Source: Planctomycetota bacterium (GTDB lineage: Bacteria > Planctomycetota > UBA11346). Taken from it: DNA of 8,731 nt. Positions 1 to 6,245 of this stretch are shown here, piece after piece. Numbering within the stretch: position 1 is the stretch's first letter; every line of letters begins with the position of its first letter. The notes under the pieces are model-generated. The model ran no database searches and was not told the DNA's origin. It was given only the letters and a program-made list of their open reading frames with translations. The stretch lies in contig JACDEN010000086.1 in assembly GCA_013816415.1 (NCBI GenBank), forward strand, positions 1-8,731, in the 5' to 3' direction. The translations under genes were made by a program, and so were the position numbers.

Positions 1-24
1 CTCACATCCGCCTCGCTCGCCAAC

Positions 25-30
25 GGAGAA
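25..30 (+). promoter_or_regulatory. Ribosome binding site of the secreted transglutaminase-like gene
   Basis: The purine-rich stretch GGAGAA ends nine bases before the ATG at 40. This is good Shine-Dalgarno spacing and supports that start codon. It is the clearest ribosome binding site in the window. No promoter can be judged from the 39 bases available upstream of the gene. Confidence 0.7.
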
Positions 31-39
31 CTGAAGACC

Positions 40-2121
40 ATGGCCCTGATCAAGATATCCCTCACCACCGGACTCGCGGCGGCGCTTGCTGCCGGCATCG
101 CGGTGAGCCTGAGCTTCGGCCGCGCGTCCGCGCAGGATGCGCCCGCGCCCGCGCCCAAGCCAGCGCCGAAAGCCGCTGCGTCCGCTCCGACATCCGGCCC
201 GGTGGGCGTGGTCGGGCACATCAAGGTGCTCTCCGACAAGGTTCCCGACGTCTCCTCGATCGATGCGTGGAAGAAATTGTTCATCACAGACGGCATGAGC
301 GACGAAGCGAAGGCGATGACCTGCTGGAAGTCGGTGTGGACGTTCCAATACCAGGATAATCCGCCGTCGGAACTGCTGCAGCATGACGTCATCGTCTACG
401 ACGCGATCAAGGTCTTCAACGTCTATGGCTATGCGATGTGCGGCAACGCATCCGCGCACCTGATGTCGCTCGCCCGCAACGTCGGGCTCGAAGGCCGCGG
501 CTGGGGCATCAACCGACACAGCGTGCCCGAGATCAAGTTCGATGGCACCTGGCATCTCCTCGACGCCTCGCTTATCAATTATTTTCCCAAGGCAGACGGC
601 AAGCCCGCGAGCGTCGCCGAGATCACCGCCGGAATCCAGGAGTGGTACAAGGCCCACCCAGATTACTGGGATGGGAAGTCCGGCAACAACGACAAGCTGG
701 TCGCGCTGCATAAGCAGGATGGTTGGATGGGATGGAAGCAGGGGCCCGACGTCCTCTCGCGTTGTCCGACCTGGGGTGATCGCGGATGGTATCCGGCCAA
801 GACCCACGGCTGGTACTCGACGATGCAGGAGTACGACGGCGGCGGAGGCGGCGCGGGGGGCACGCAGTTCCTCTACGAATACGGAGCCTCGGAAGGCTAC
901 CAGGTCGACATCCGCCTGCGTCCCGGCGAGAAGCTGGTGCGCAACTGGTCGAACAAGGGACTGCACATCAATATGAAGGATGGCGGCGCCCCCGGCTGCC
1001 TGACCATGAAGGTGGCCGAGCTCAACTACAGCGTCCAGAATGGCGATCTCTCGAACGGTCGCGTCGGGAACGGCACGCACGAATACGTCGTGCCGCTCGC
1101 GGACGGCCGCTTCAAGCTCGGTGCCTGGCAGGTGGACAACCTCGCTTGCACCGCCGATGACAAGGCAGCGCCCGCGGTGCACGCGAAGGATCCGAACAAG
1201 GACGCCGCGCTGGTCATCCGCATGGCCTCGAGCTATGTCTACCTCGGCGGCTCAGTCGCAGTGAAGACGGTGTGCGGTAAGGAGGGAAAGATCGCAGTGC
1301 AGTTCAGCGACAACAACGGACTCGACTGGAAGGATGCCGGCGCGATCACCGAATCAGGTGACAAGACCATCGATCTCGCTCCGCTGGCGTTCCGCCGCTA
1401 CGATTACCTGTTGAAATTCACCATCCACGGCGCGGGCACCGGTCTGGATGCGCTGACCATCACCCACGATGTCCAGCATTCGCAGCGTCCGTTGCCGGCG
1501 CTCGGCGAGGGCGACAACACCATCTCGTTCAGCGCCGGTCTGCCCGAGCAGACGATCACCGTCGAAGCGGCGACCATCGACGGCACCGAGGGCAAACAGG
1601 TGACGCCCAAGGAGCTGCATGCGGTCGCGAACGGCCTGTCGAACTATCGCAAAGTCGAAGGCCCCCAGGGCGACCTGACGGTGCCGATCAGTACGCCCGC
1701 CGACATGGTTCGCCTGCGCTTCGGCGGGTTCTATCGCAACTGGAGCGATCAGGACTTCTGGGAATACCAGGTGTCGTTCGACGACGGCAAGACCTTCAAG
1801 ACGGTGTGCCAGGCGCCGAAGCAGATGGCCGGCTGCACCAAATACGTGACCGTCACCGACATCCCGAAGGGGACCCGCGCCGCCAAGGTACGCTATGTCG
1901 GCCACAATGTGGCTGCGACCATGCTTTGGAGCTTCCGTGTGGATGCCGACTACGTCGCGCCGAACGCCGGCTTCGCGCCGGTCAAGGTGACCTACGTGTG
2001 GGACGAGAACGGTGCCGAAAAGACCGACACCCACCTCGCCACCAAGGCCGAGGAAAGCTACAAGATCCACTGCGGCGCGAAGCCGACGATGAAGTCGATC
2101 GTGTTGGAGTTGGCGCCGTAG
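40..2121 (+). CDS. Secreted transglutaminase-like superfamily protein
   Basis: This is a 693-residue exported protein of unknown substrate. The ATG start is supported by a GGAGAA ribosome binding site. Residues 1-31 form a signal peptide: a Lys near the N terminus, an Ala/Gly/Leu-rich core, and an Ala-Ser-Ala cleavage site before Gln32. A Pro/Ala-rich linker follows (about 34-56). Residues 90-180 look like a transglutaminase/papain-type core, with Cys134 in YAMCGNAS, His160 in the RHSVPEIK strand and Asp175 in HLLDAS as the likely triad. A glycine-rich run lies at 267-274, and the segment LRPGEKLVRNW at 293-303 begins the later beta-rich part. Two stretches (about 415-465 and 555-625) carry BNR-like turns such as SDNNGLDW and SFDDGKTF. 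This suggests beta-sandwich or binding modules. The mature protein has nine cysteines, eight besides the putative nucleophile, compatible with disulfides outside the cytoplasm. It may be a peptidase, a cross-linking enzyme or a non-catalytic binding protein. The fold assignment is by motif only and the substrate cannot be inferred. Confidence 0.8.
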   Translation: MALIKISLTTGLAAALAAGIAVSLSFGRASAQDAPAPAPKPAPKAAASAPTSGPVGVVGHIKVLSDKVPDVSSIDAWKKLFITDGMSDEAKAMTCWKSVWTFQYQDNPPSELLQHDVIVYDAIKVFNVYGYAMCGNASAHLMSLARNVGLEGRGWGINRHSVPEIKFDGTWHLLDASLINYFPKADGKPASVAEITAGIQEWYKAHPDYWDGKSGNNDKLVALHKQDGWMGWKQGPDVLSRCPTWGDRGWYPAKTHGWYSTMQEYDGGGGGAGGTQFLYEYGASEGYQVDIRLRPGEKLVRNWSNKGLHINMKDGGAPGCLTMKVAELNYSVQNGDLSNGRVGNGTHEYVVPLADGRFKLGAWQVDNLACTADDKAAPAVHAKDPNKDAALVIRMASSYVYLGGSVAVKTVCGKEGKIAVQFSDNNGLDWKDAGAITESGDKTIDLAPLAFRRYDYLLKFTIHGAGTGLDALTITHDVQHSQRPLPALGEGDNTISFSAGLPEQTITVEAATIDGTEGKQVTPKELHAVANGLSNYRKVEGPQGDLTVPISTPADMVRLRFGGFYRNWSDQDFWEYQVSFDDGKTFKTVCQAPKQMAGCTKYVTVTDIPKGTRAAKVRYVGHNVAATMLWSFRVDADYVAPNAGFAPVKVTYVWDENGAEKTDTHLATKAEESYKIHCGAKPTMKSIVLELAP

Positions 2122-2141
2122 GCGATCGGACATTGATCCAG

Positions 2142-2169
2142 CGGCGGCGGTCTTCCCCCGCCGCCGTTT
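2142..2169 (+). terminator. Terminator-like hairpin after the transglutaminase-like gene
   Basis: A perfect 9-bp GC-only stem (CGGCGGCGG at 2142-2150 with CCGCCGCCG at 2158-2166) encloses a 7-base loop and is followed by TTT. It begins 20 bases after the stop codon of the first gene. The position and stem suit an intrinsic terminator, but the T-run has only three bases. Termination may therefore be weak or may need other factors. Confidence 0.55.
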
Positions 2170-2289
2170 CGGCGGAAGTGACGACTTGCCCCGGTCGGTG
2201 ATGTCACGGAGGTAGGACGGTCGCGCGTTTTCGGCTCGATCGTCCATTCATCACCTTCTCGCTGCGCTGGTGCTCGAACCCGTGTCCCG

Positions 2290-2320
2290 TCGAAGAAGCG
2301 CGCCACGAGCGCTTCCTCGA
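2290..2320. repeat. Imperfect inverted repeat upstream of the fuconate dehydratase gene
   Basis: The two 12-base arms (2290-2301 and 2309-2320) pair at 11 positions. An inner perfect 7-bp stem, GAAGCGC with GCGCTTC, and an outer TCGA/TCGA are separated by one A/C mismatch. The loop is 7 bases. It lies about 115 bases upstream of the dehydratase start. It could be a transcript structure or a site for a dimeric regulator. No function is shown by sequence alone. Confidence 0.45.
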
Positions 2321-2396
2321 TCGTGGCCGTCGGTGACGCTCCATCGCGGCCGTCACAGCTTGTTTGGCATCTGGCGATCGGGAGAACACAAGACCA

Positions 2397-2414
2397 CCGG
2401 ATCCGACGATCCGG
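2397..2414. promoter_or_regulatory. Palindromic site just upstream of the fuconate dehydratase start
   Basis: CCGGATC (2397-2403) and GATCCGG (2408-2414) form perfect 7-bp arms around a 4-base centre. The site ends 21 bases before the ATG at 2436. The size and position suit an operator for a dimeric sugar-acid regulator or a small hairpin in the leader. No regulator gene lies in the window, so this is a candidate only. Confidence 0.35.
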
Positions 2415-2435
2415 GCCCCATCGCGCCGAGGCTCC

Positions 2436-3752
2436 ATGCCCATCACCATCACCGGCGTCATCATCCACGACGTGCGCTTTCCGACCTCGAAGGGCCTGGA
2501 TGGCTCCGACGCGATGAATCCGGATCCCGACTATTCGGCCGCCTATGTCGAACTGACGACCGACCGGCCCGGTCTGACCGGCCACGGCCTGACCTTCACC
2601 ATCGGCCGCGGGAACGAGATCTGCTGCGCGGCGATCCAGGCGCTGACCTACCTGGTGGTCGGTCGCACGCTCGAGGAGTTCATCGCCGCTCCCGGTGCGT
2701 TCTGGCGCCGCCTGGTCGGCGACAGCCAGCTGCGCTGGATCGGGCCCGAGAAGGGCGCCATCCATCTCGCCACCGCCGCCCTGGTGAACGCGCTGTGGGA
2801 CGCGTATGCCCGGGTCGAGGGCAAGCCGCTCTGGCGGCTGCTGTGCGCCATGACTCCGGAGCAGCTGGTCGCGTGCATCGACTTCCGCTACATCACCGAT
2901 GCGCTCACGCCGGACGAGGCGCTGACGATGCTGCGCGCGAACCTCGCCACGCGTCCGCAGCGCATCGCCGAGCTCGAGCGCGTCGGCTATCCCGCCTACA
3001 CCACCTCAGCCGGCTGGCTGGGATATCCCGACGACAAGCTGCGCCGCCTGTGCCGCGAGGCATTGGCTGCCGGCTTCGTCCACCTCAAGATCAAGGTGGG
3101 TCGCGATGTCGACGACGACATCCGCCGCTGCCGCATCATCCGCGAGGAGATCGGCTGGACCAACACCCTGGCGGTCGACGCCAACCAGGTGTGGGACGTC
3201 GGCCAGGCGATCGCCTGGATGCAGAAGCTGGTTCCCTACAAGCCGCTGTGGATCGAGGAGCCGACCAGCCCCGACGACGTGCTCGGTCACGCCGCGATCG
3301 CCGCGGCGCTGCGCCCGCTCGGCATCGGCGTCGCGACGGGCGAGCACTGCCAGAATCGCGTGATGTTCAAGCAGCTGCTGCAGGCGAAGGCCATCGACTT
3401 CTGCCAGATCGACAGCTGCCGGCTGGGCGGCGTGAACGAGATCCTCGCCGTCTACCTGATGGCGGCGAAGTTCGGCGTGCCGGTGTGCCCGCACGCCGGT
3501 GGCGTCGGACTGTGCGAATACGTGCAGCACCTCTCGATGTGGGACTACGTCAGCGTCAGCGCGTCGTTCACCGGGCGGGTGATCGAATTCGTCAATCACC
3601 TTGCAGCCGAGATCGAGAATCCGGTGTCGATCCGCGACAGCCGCTATTGGCCGCCGTCGGCCCCGGGATACGGCGCGGTCTTCAAGCCAGCCGCGCTCGC
3701 TGCGTACACTTTCCCCGGCGGTTCGGCGTGGTCCAAGGCGGCGACCGCCTGA
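2436..3752 (+). CDS. fucD: L-fuconate dehydratase (enolase superfamily)
   Basis: This 438-residue cytoplasmic enzyme is expected to dehydrate L-fuconate to 2-keto-3-deoxy-L-fuconate in the non-phosphorylative L-fucose pathway. Its length matches the family. The N-terminal capping domain (about 1-140) starts MPITITGVIIHDVRFPTS, typical of fuconate dehydratases and the ENOSF1 group. The barrel carries the KxK pair Lys218/Lys220 in HLKIKVG, the Mg2+ ligands Asp248 (AVDANQ), Glu274 (WIEEPTSPDD) and Glu303 (ATGEHCQNR), the Asp326/His353 dyad (QIDSCRLGG and CPHAGGVGL), and Glu384 near the C terminus. All expected catalytic residues are therefore present. The ATG at 2436 is preferred because the family homology begins exactly there. 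An in-frame TTG at 2364 would add 24 low-complexity residues. The ribosome binding site is only a weak GAGG (2428-2431). The gene converges on the lactonase gene with four bases between stops. A close mandelate racemase-group relative acting on another sugar acid cannot be fully excluded. Confidence 0.92.
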   Translation: MPITITGVIIHDVRFPTSKGLDGSDAMNPDPDYSAAYVELTTDRPGLTGHGLTFTIGRGNEICCAAIQALTYLVVGRTLEEFIAAPGAFWRRLVGDSQLRWIGPEKGAIHLATAALVNALWDAYARVEGKPLWRLLCAMTPEQLVACIDFRYITDALTPDEALTMLRANLATRPQRIAELERVGYPAYTTSAGWLGYPDDKLRRLCREALAAGFVHLKIKVGRDVDDDIRRCRIIREEIGWTNTLAVDANQVWDVGQAIAWMQKLVPYKPLWIEEPTSPDDVLGHAAIAAALRPLGIGVATGEHCQNRVMFKQLLQAKAIDFCQIDSCRLGGVNEILAVYLMAAKFGVPVCPHAGGVGLCEYVQHLSMWDYVSVSASFTGRVIEFVNHLAAEIENPVSIRDSRYWPPSAPGYGAVFKPAALAAYTFPGGSAWSKAATA

Positions 3753-3763
3753 GGGGTCAGGCG
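3746..3763. terminator. Hairpin covering both convergent stop codons
   Basis: A perfect 7-bp inverted repeat (CGCCTGA at 3746-3752 and TCAGGCG at 3757-3763) encloses a GGGG loop. The arms contain the stop codon of the dehydratase on the + strand and that of the lactonase on the - strand. An overlapping alternative stem, AGGCGG (3736-3741) with CCGCCT (3745-3750), could compete with it. The hairpin would form in either transcript, so a bidirectional end-of-gene structure is plausible. No T-run follows on either strand, which argues against a classical intrinsic terminator. Confidence 0.45.
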
Positions 3764-4608
3764 ATCCGATAGAACTCGCGCGCGTTCGCGTAATAGAACG
3801 CGTCGAGGTCCGATTCGCTCCAGCCGCTGGTGATGTGCCCGGTCACCGCGAACCAGTCGCGATAGGTGCCAGCGAGCGTCAGGATCGGCCAGTCGCCGCC
3901 GTAGAGCACGCGCTTCGGTCCGAAGCAGGCGAGGACGTGGTCGGTGTAGGGCGTGAAGTCCTCGCGCCGCCACTGTTTCAGGTCCGCTTCGGTGAGCAGC
4001 GCCGAGATCTTGCAGCTGACATTGCCCATGCCGGCGAGTTCGCGGATATGCGTGCGCCAAGGCTCGAGCAGACCGTCTCTGATCCCCGGCTTGCCGCAGT
4101 GGTCGAGCATGAAGCGCGCCTCGGGACAGCTGCGCACCAGCTCGATCACGTCGGGAAGCTGCGGGTGGAAGACGCAGAGTTCGATGGCGAAGCCCAGGCG
4201 CGCGGCGAGCTGGACGCCGGCGATGTATCCGGGGCTACAGCAGTAGCCGCGCGGCTCCGATTGGATGATGTCGCGGATGCCGGTGACGCGTGGACGCGTG
4301 CGCAGTTCGCCAAGGATCTGCTCGCGCCTTCGCGCATCACTGAGCGGCGCGCGCGCCACCATCGCGCCCAGCCGCGGTTCGTCGGCGCGCAGGCTCTCGA
4401 CCCAGTCGATCTCGTCGACGCAGTGCTCCCACGCCGCGGTGACCTCCATGAAGACCAGGTCGGTGATCGGCAGGCCGACGGTCGCCTCGCGGTAATGAGC
4501 CGGCGTGAACGGGCGTCGGAACTCCGGCGCCTGGTCCATCCATGGATAGGACATGCGCGTCGTATCGATGAGATGGACGTGGCTGTCGACGATGCGGCGG
4601 ATGGGCAT
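3757..4608 (-). CDS. COG3618 amidohydrolase, probable L-fucono-1,5-lactonase
   Basis: This 283-residue cytoplasmic hydrolase has the Amidohydro_2 fold. It most likely opens L-fucono-lactone to L-fuconate, the substrate of the dehydratase encoded opposite. Visible family residues are the N-terminal HxH pair His10/His12 in DSHVHLID, His148 in CVFHPQLPD, His170 in FMLDHCGKP, the conserved NVSCKIS strand (196-202), and Asp239 in LYGGDWPI. The ATG at 4608 is chosen because the conserved barrel strand begins a few residues later. A TTG at 4641 would add 11 residues and start five bases after the upstream stop codon. No good Shine-Dalgarno precedes the ATG, and a GGGAAGAG lies too far upstream. The gene follows the phosphohexomutase gene by 37 bases on the same strand, so the two are probably co-transcribed. 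COG3618 also includes 2-pyrone-4,6-dicarboxylate and sulfomuconolactone hydrolases. The fucose assignment therefore rests largely on the neighbouring dehydratase. Confidence 0.8.
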   Translation of the reverse strand: MPIRRIVDSHVHLIDTTRMSYPWMDQAPEFRRPFTPAHYREATVGLPITDLVFMEVTAAWEHCVDEIDWVESLRADEPRLGAMVARAPLSDARRREQILGELRTRPRVTGIRDIIQSEPRGYCCSPGYIAGVQLAARLGFAIELCVFHPQLPDVIELVRSCPEARFMLDHCGKPGIRDGLLEPWRTHIRELAGMGNVSCKISALLTEADLKQWRREDFTPYTDHVLACFGPKRVLYGGDWPILTLAGTYRDWFAVTGHITSGWSESDLDAFYYANAREFYRIA

Positions 4609-4645
4609 GTTCTGGTCGATTCTGGCCGGCACTCTTCCCAACCGG

Positions 4646-5971
4646 TCAGTGGGTGATCAGCTTGGTGACCTCGGCCAACCGGGTATCGCGCGCCGCCGCG
4701 GTGTCGGCCTCGAGATTCAACCGCACCACCGGCTCGGTGTTCGAGGCGCGGACGTTGCACCACCAGTCGCTGAAGCGCACCGTGACGCCGTCGAGCTCAC
4801 TGACCTTGGCGCCGGGCAGCGCGCGCAGGCGGTCCATGACCGCTTTGGCGTCCGCGACCTTGAAGTTGATCTCGCCGGTGTGGAAATACTTCTGCAGGGG
4901 GGCGATCAGCGAGGACAGGCTCGGCGCGCTCGAGATGATGTTCGCGAGCAGCAGGAATGCGTAGAGACCCGAGTCGGCATTGAAGAAATCGCGGAAATAG
5001 TAATGGCCGCTGAGCTCTCCGGCGAACGAACCGTGGTGCTCCTTCATCGTCTGCTTGATGAAGGTGTGGCCGACCCGGGTCTCGACCGGGGTGCCGCCGA
5101 GCGAGCGGATGTATTCCGGCACCACCTTCGAGCTGCGCAGATCGTAGACCATCGCGCTCGGCCCTTCGGTGGCGATGAAATGCTTGGCCAGGATCGCGGT
5201 GACGAGATCGCAGGGGACGATGGCGCCCTTCTCGTCGACCAGTGCGCAGCGGTCACCGTCACCGTCGAAACCGGCACCGAAATCCGCGCGCTCGGCCTGG
5301 ACCCGCGCGATCAGGTCCTTGAGGTTCTCGGCCTTCAGCGGATTCGCCTCGTGGTGGGGGAACCGGCCGTCGGGGTCGAAATACATCGGGATCAGGTCGA
5401 TGCCCGGGATCTTCGGCGCCAGCGCCTGGAACATGGTGCCGATGATCCCGTTGCCGCCGTCGATGACCACCTTCAGGCGGCGCGCCGGCTTGAACAGCTT
5501 GGCGAGGAACTGCGCGTAGGCGTCGTTGGTGACCGCCTCCTCGATGCGTCCACCGGCGGACTTGATGATCTTCTTCGACCGGGCGACCGCCTCGATCTCC
5601 TCCATGCCGCTGCCGGCGCCGACCGGTTTGAATCCGGGTGCGGTGATCTTCACGCCGCCGTAGGGGGCCGGGTTGTGGCTGGCGGTGATCATCGCGCCGC
5701 CGGCGGTATCCAGGTGGTGCATGGCGAAGGTCACGCCCGGGGTCGAGAGCATGCCGACATCCACCACGACGACTCCGGCGTCGACCAGCCCCTGCATGAA
5801 GGCGGCCTTCAGCATCGGGCCGGACATGCGCATGTCGCGGCCGACGGTGTAGCGCTTGCCGGTCAGCGCCAGCACCTGCGCGGTGGCGTTGCCGATGCGG
5901 TAGGCGAGATCCTCGTCGAGCTCCTGGGGATAGAGGCCGCGGATATCGTAAGCTTTGAAGGGATCGGGCAT
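4646..5971 (-). CDS. manB: Phosphomannomutase/phosphoglucomutase
   Basis: This 441-residue cytoplasmic alpha-D-phosphohexomutase interconverts hexose 6-phosphates and hexose 1-phosphates. It supplies mannose-1-P or glucose-1-P for nucleotide sugars and surface polysaccharides. The start is typical (FKAYDIRGLYP). The catalytic phosphoserine is Ser98 in TASHNP, the Mg2+ loop is DGDGDR at 236-241, the sugar-recognition loop is GELSGHYYF at 318-326, and the C-terminal phosphate-binding loop is RASNTEP at 408-414. All four functional loops are intact, and the length is near that of bacterial PMM/PGM enzymes. The GELSGH form of the sugar loop suits dual mannose/glucose specificity, so pgm or algC would be equally fair names. 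The ATG at 5971 has no obvious Shine-Dalgarno upstream. The gene is divergent from purL and leads into the lactonase gene. The pairing might feed or balance GDP-mannose/GDP-fucose metabolism, but it may be coincidental. Confidence 0.93.
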   Translation of the reverse strand: MPDPFKAYDIRGLYPQELDEDLAYRIGNATAQVLALTGKRYTVGRDMRMSGPMLKAAFMQGLVDAGVVVVDVGMLSTPGVTFAMHHLDTAGGAMITASHNPAPYGGVKITAPGFKPVGAGSGMEEIEAVARSKKIIKSAGGRIEEAVTNDAYAQFLAKLFKPARRLKVVIDGGNGIIGTMFQALAPKIPGIDLIPMYFDPDGRFPHHEANPLKAENLKDLIARVQAERADFGAGFDGDGDRCALVDEKGAIVPCDLVTAILAKHFIATEGPSAMVYDLRSSKVVPEYIRSLGGTPVETRVGHTFIKQTMKEHHGSFAGELSGHYYFRDFFNADSGLYAFLLLANIISSAPSLSSLIAPLQKYFHTGEINFKVADAKAVMDRLRALPGAKVSELDGVTVRFSDWWCNVRASNTEPVVRLNLEADTAAARDTRLAEVTKLITH

Positions 5972-6060
5972 GTTAGTGCGTCGGTATGGGGTTCGTGGTT
6001 GTTATCGAAGGGGTTCCTGGCGGCCAAACACAATCTCCTGAAGGTGCACCACCAGGGTTC

Positions 6061-6193
6061 CGGCTCGTCTCTCGACCGCCGAGCCGTGGTCGCGTGATAA
6101 AATGGGCGAAGCCCATCACGCGACGATCCTGGCTGCCCCAGCCAGGATCGAACGGCGACAAAGGTCGCGGGGGTTTGGGGGCGAAAGCCCCCG
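6061..6193. repeat. Cluster of five hairpins between the mutase gene and purL
   Basis: Five inverted repeats lie head to tail in 133 bases. They are: 7-bp arms 6061-6067/6080-6086; a 14-bp stem with a 5-base bulge, 6089-6107/6111-6124; a perfect 11-bp stem, 6124-6134/6140-6150, with a GCCCC loop; 5-bp arms 6155-6159/6164-6168; and GGGGGC-GAAA-GCCCCC at 6177-6192. The frames crossing the region show no protein motifs. The layout resembles a dispersed intergenic palindromic element (REP-like or a small non-autonomous element), or a structured leader of purL. Only the palindromes themselves are observed. Copy number and function are unknown. Confidence 0.55.
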
Positions 6194-6245
6194 ACTGACA
6201 GCCATCTTGCCGGCTCCCCCGCCGCACCACACTAGCGCCCCACCC

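Larger units (their letters stand above)
2122..2435. other. Non-coding region upstream of the fuconate dehydratase gene
   Basis: This stretch of 314 bases has no convincing gene. Frames crossing it on either strand read as Arg/Pro/Ser-rich low-complexity peptides without recognisable motifs, and no tRNA fold was found. It contains a terminator-like hairpin just after the first gene, an imperfect 12-position inverted repeat at 2290-2320, a weaker repeat (GTGACG 2333-2338 with CGTCAC 2351-2356), and a 7-bp palindrome at 2397-2414 shortly before the dehydratase start. The promoter of the dehydratase gene should lie here, but I could not pick out a convincing -35/-10 pair. Confidence 0.6.

Noticed and set aside
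1354..2247. 297-codon - strand frame opposite the secreted protein gene
   Set aside because: No start context or motif supports it, it crosses the terminator-like hairpin, and the opposite strand encodes a protein with a signal peptide and domain logic.
2260..2300. Possible tRNA T-arm on the - strand (GGTTCGAGC-like string)
   Set aside because: The flanking bases do not pair as a T-stem, and no acceptor, D or anticodon arm could be built around it.
2364..2435. Upstream TTG start for the dehydratase (24 extra residues)
   Set aside because: The added residues are low-complexity and would run through the 7-bp palindrome. Family similarity starts at the ATG at 2436.
2270..3772. 500-codon + strand frame overlapping fuconate dehydratase
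   Set aside because: The product is Arg/His/Pro-rich and shifted by one frame relative to a clearly homologous enzyme, so it is a shadow frame.
5972..6060. Possible sigma-70 promoter for the mutase gene (TTGTGT and GATAAC on the - strand)
   Set aside because: The spacing is about 21 bases, too long for a credible pair, so no promoter is called.
4553..6097. Long open frame on the + strand across the mutase gene (514 codons)
   Set aside because: It is antisense to the phosphohexomutase, which has intact catalytic motifs. The translation is Arg/Asp/Val/Gly-rich with no recognisable domain, a normal shadow at this GC content.
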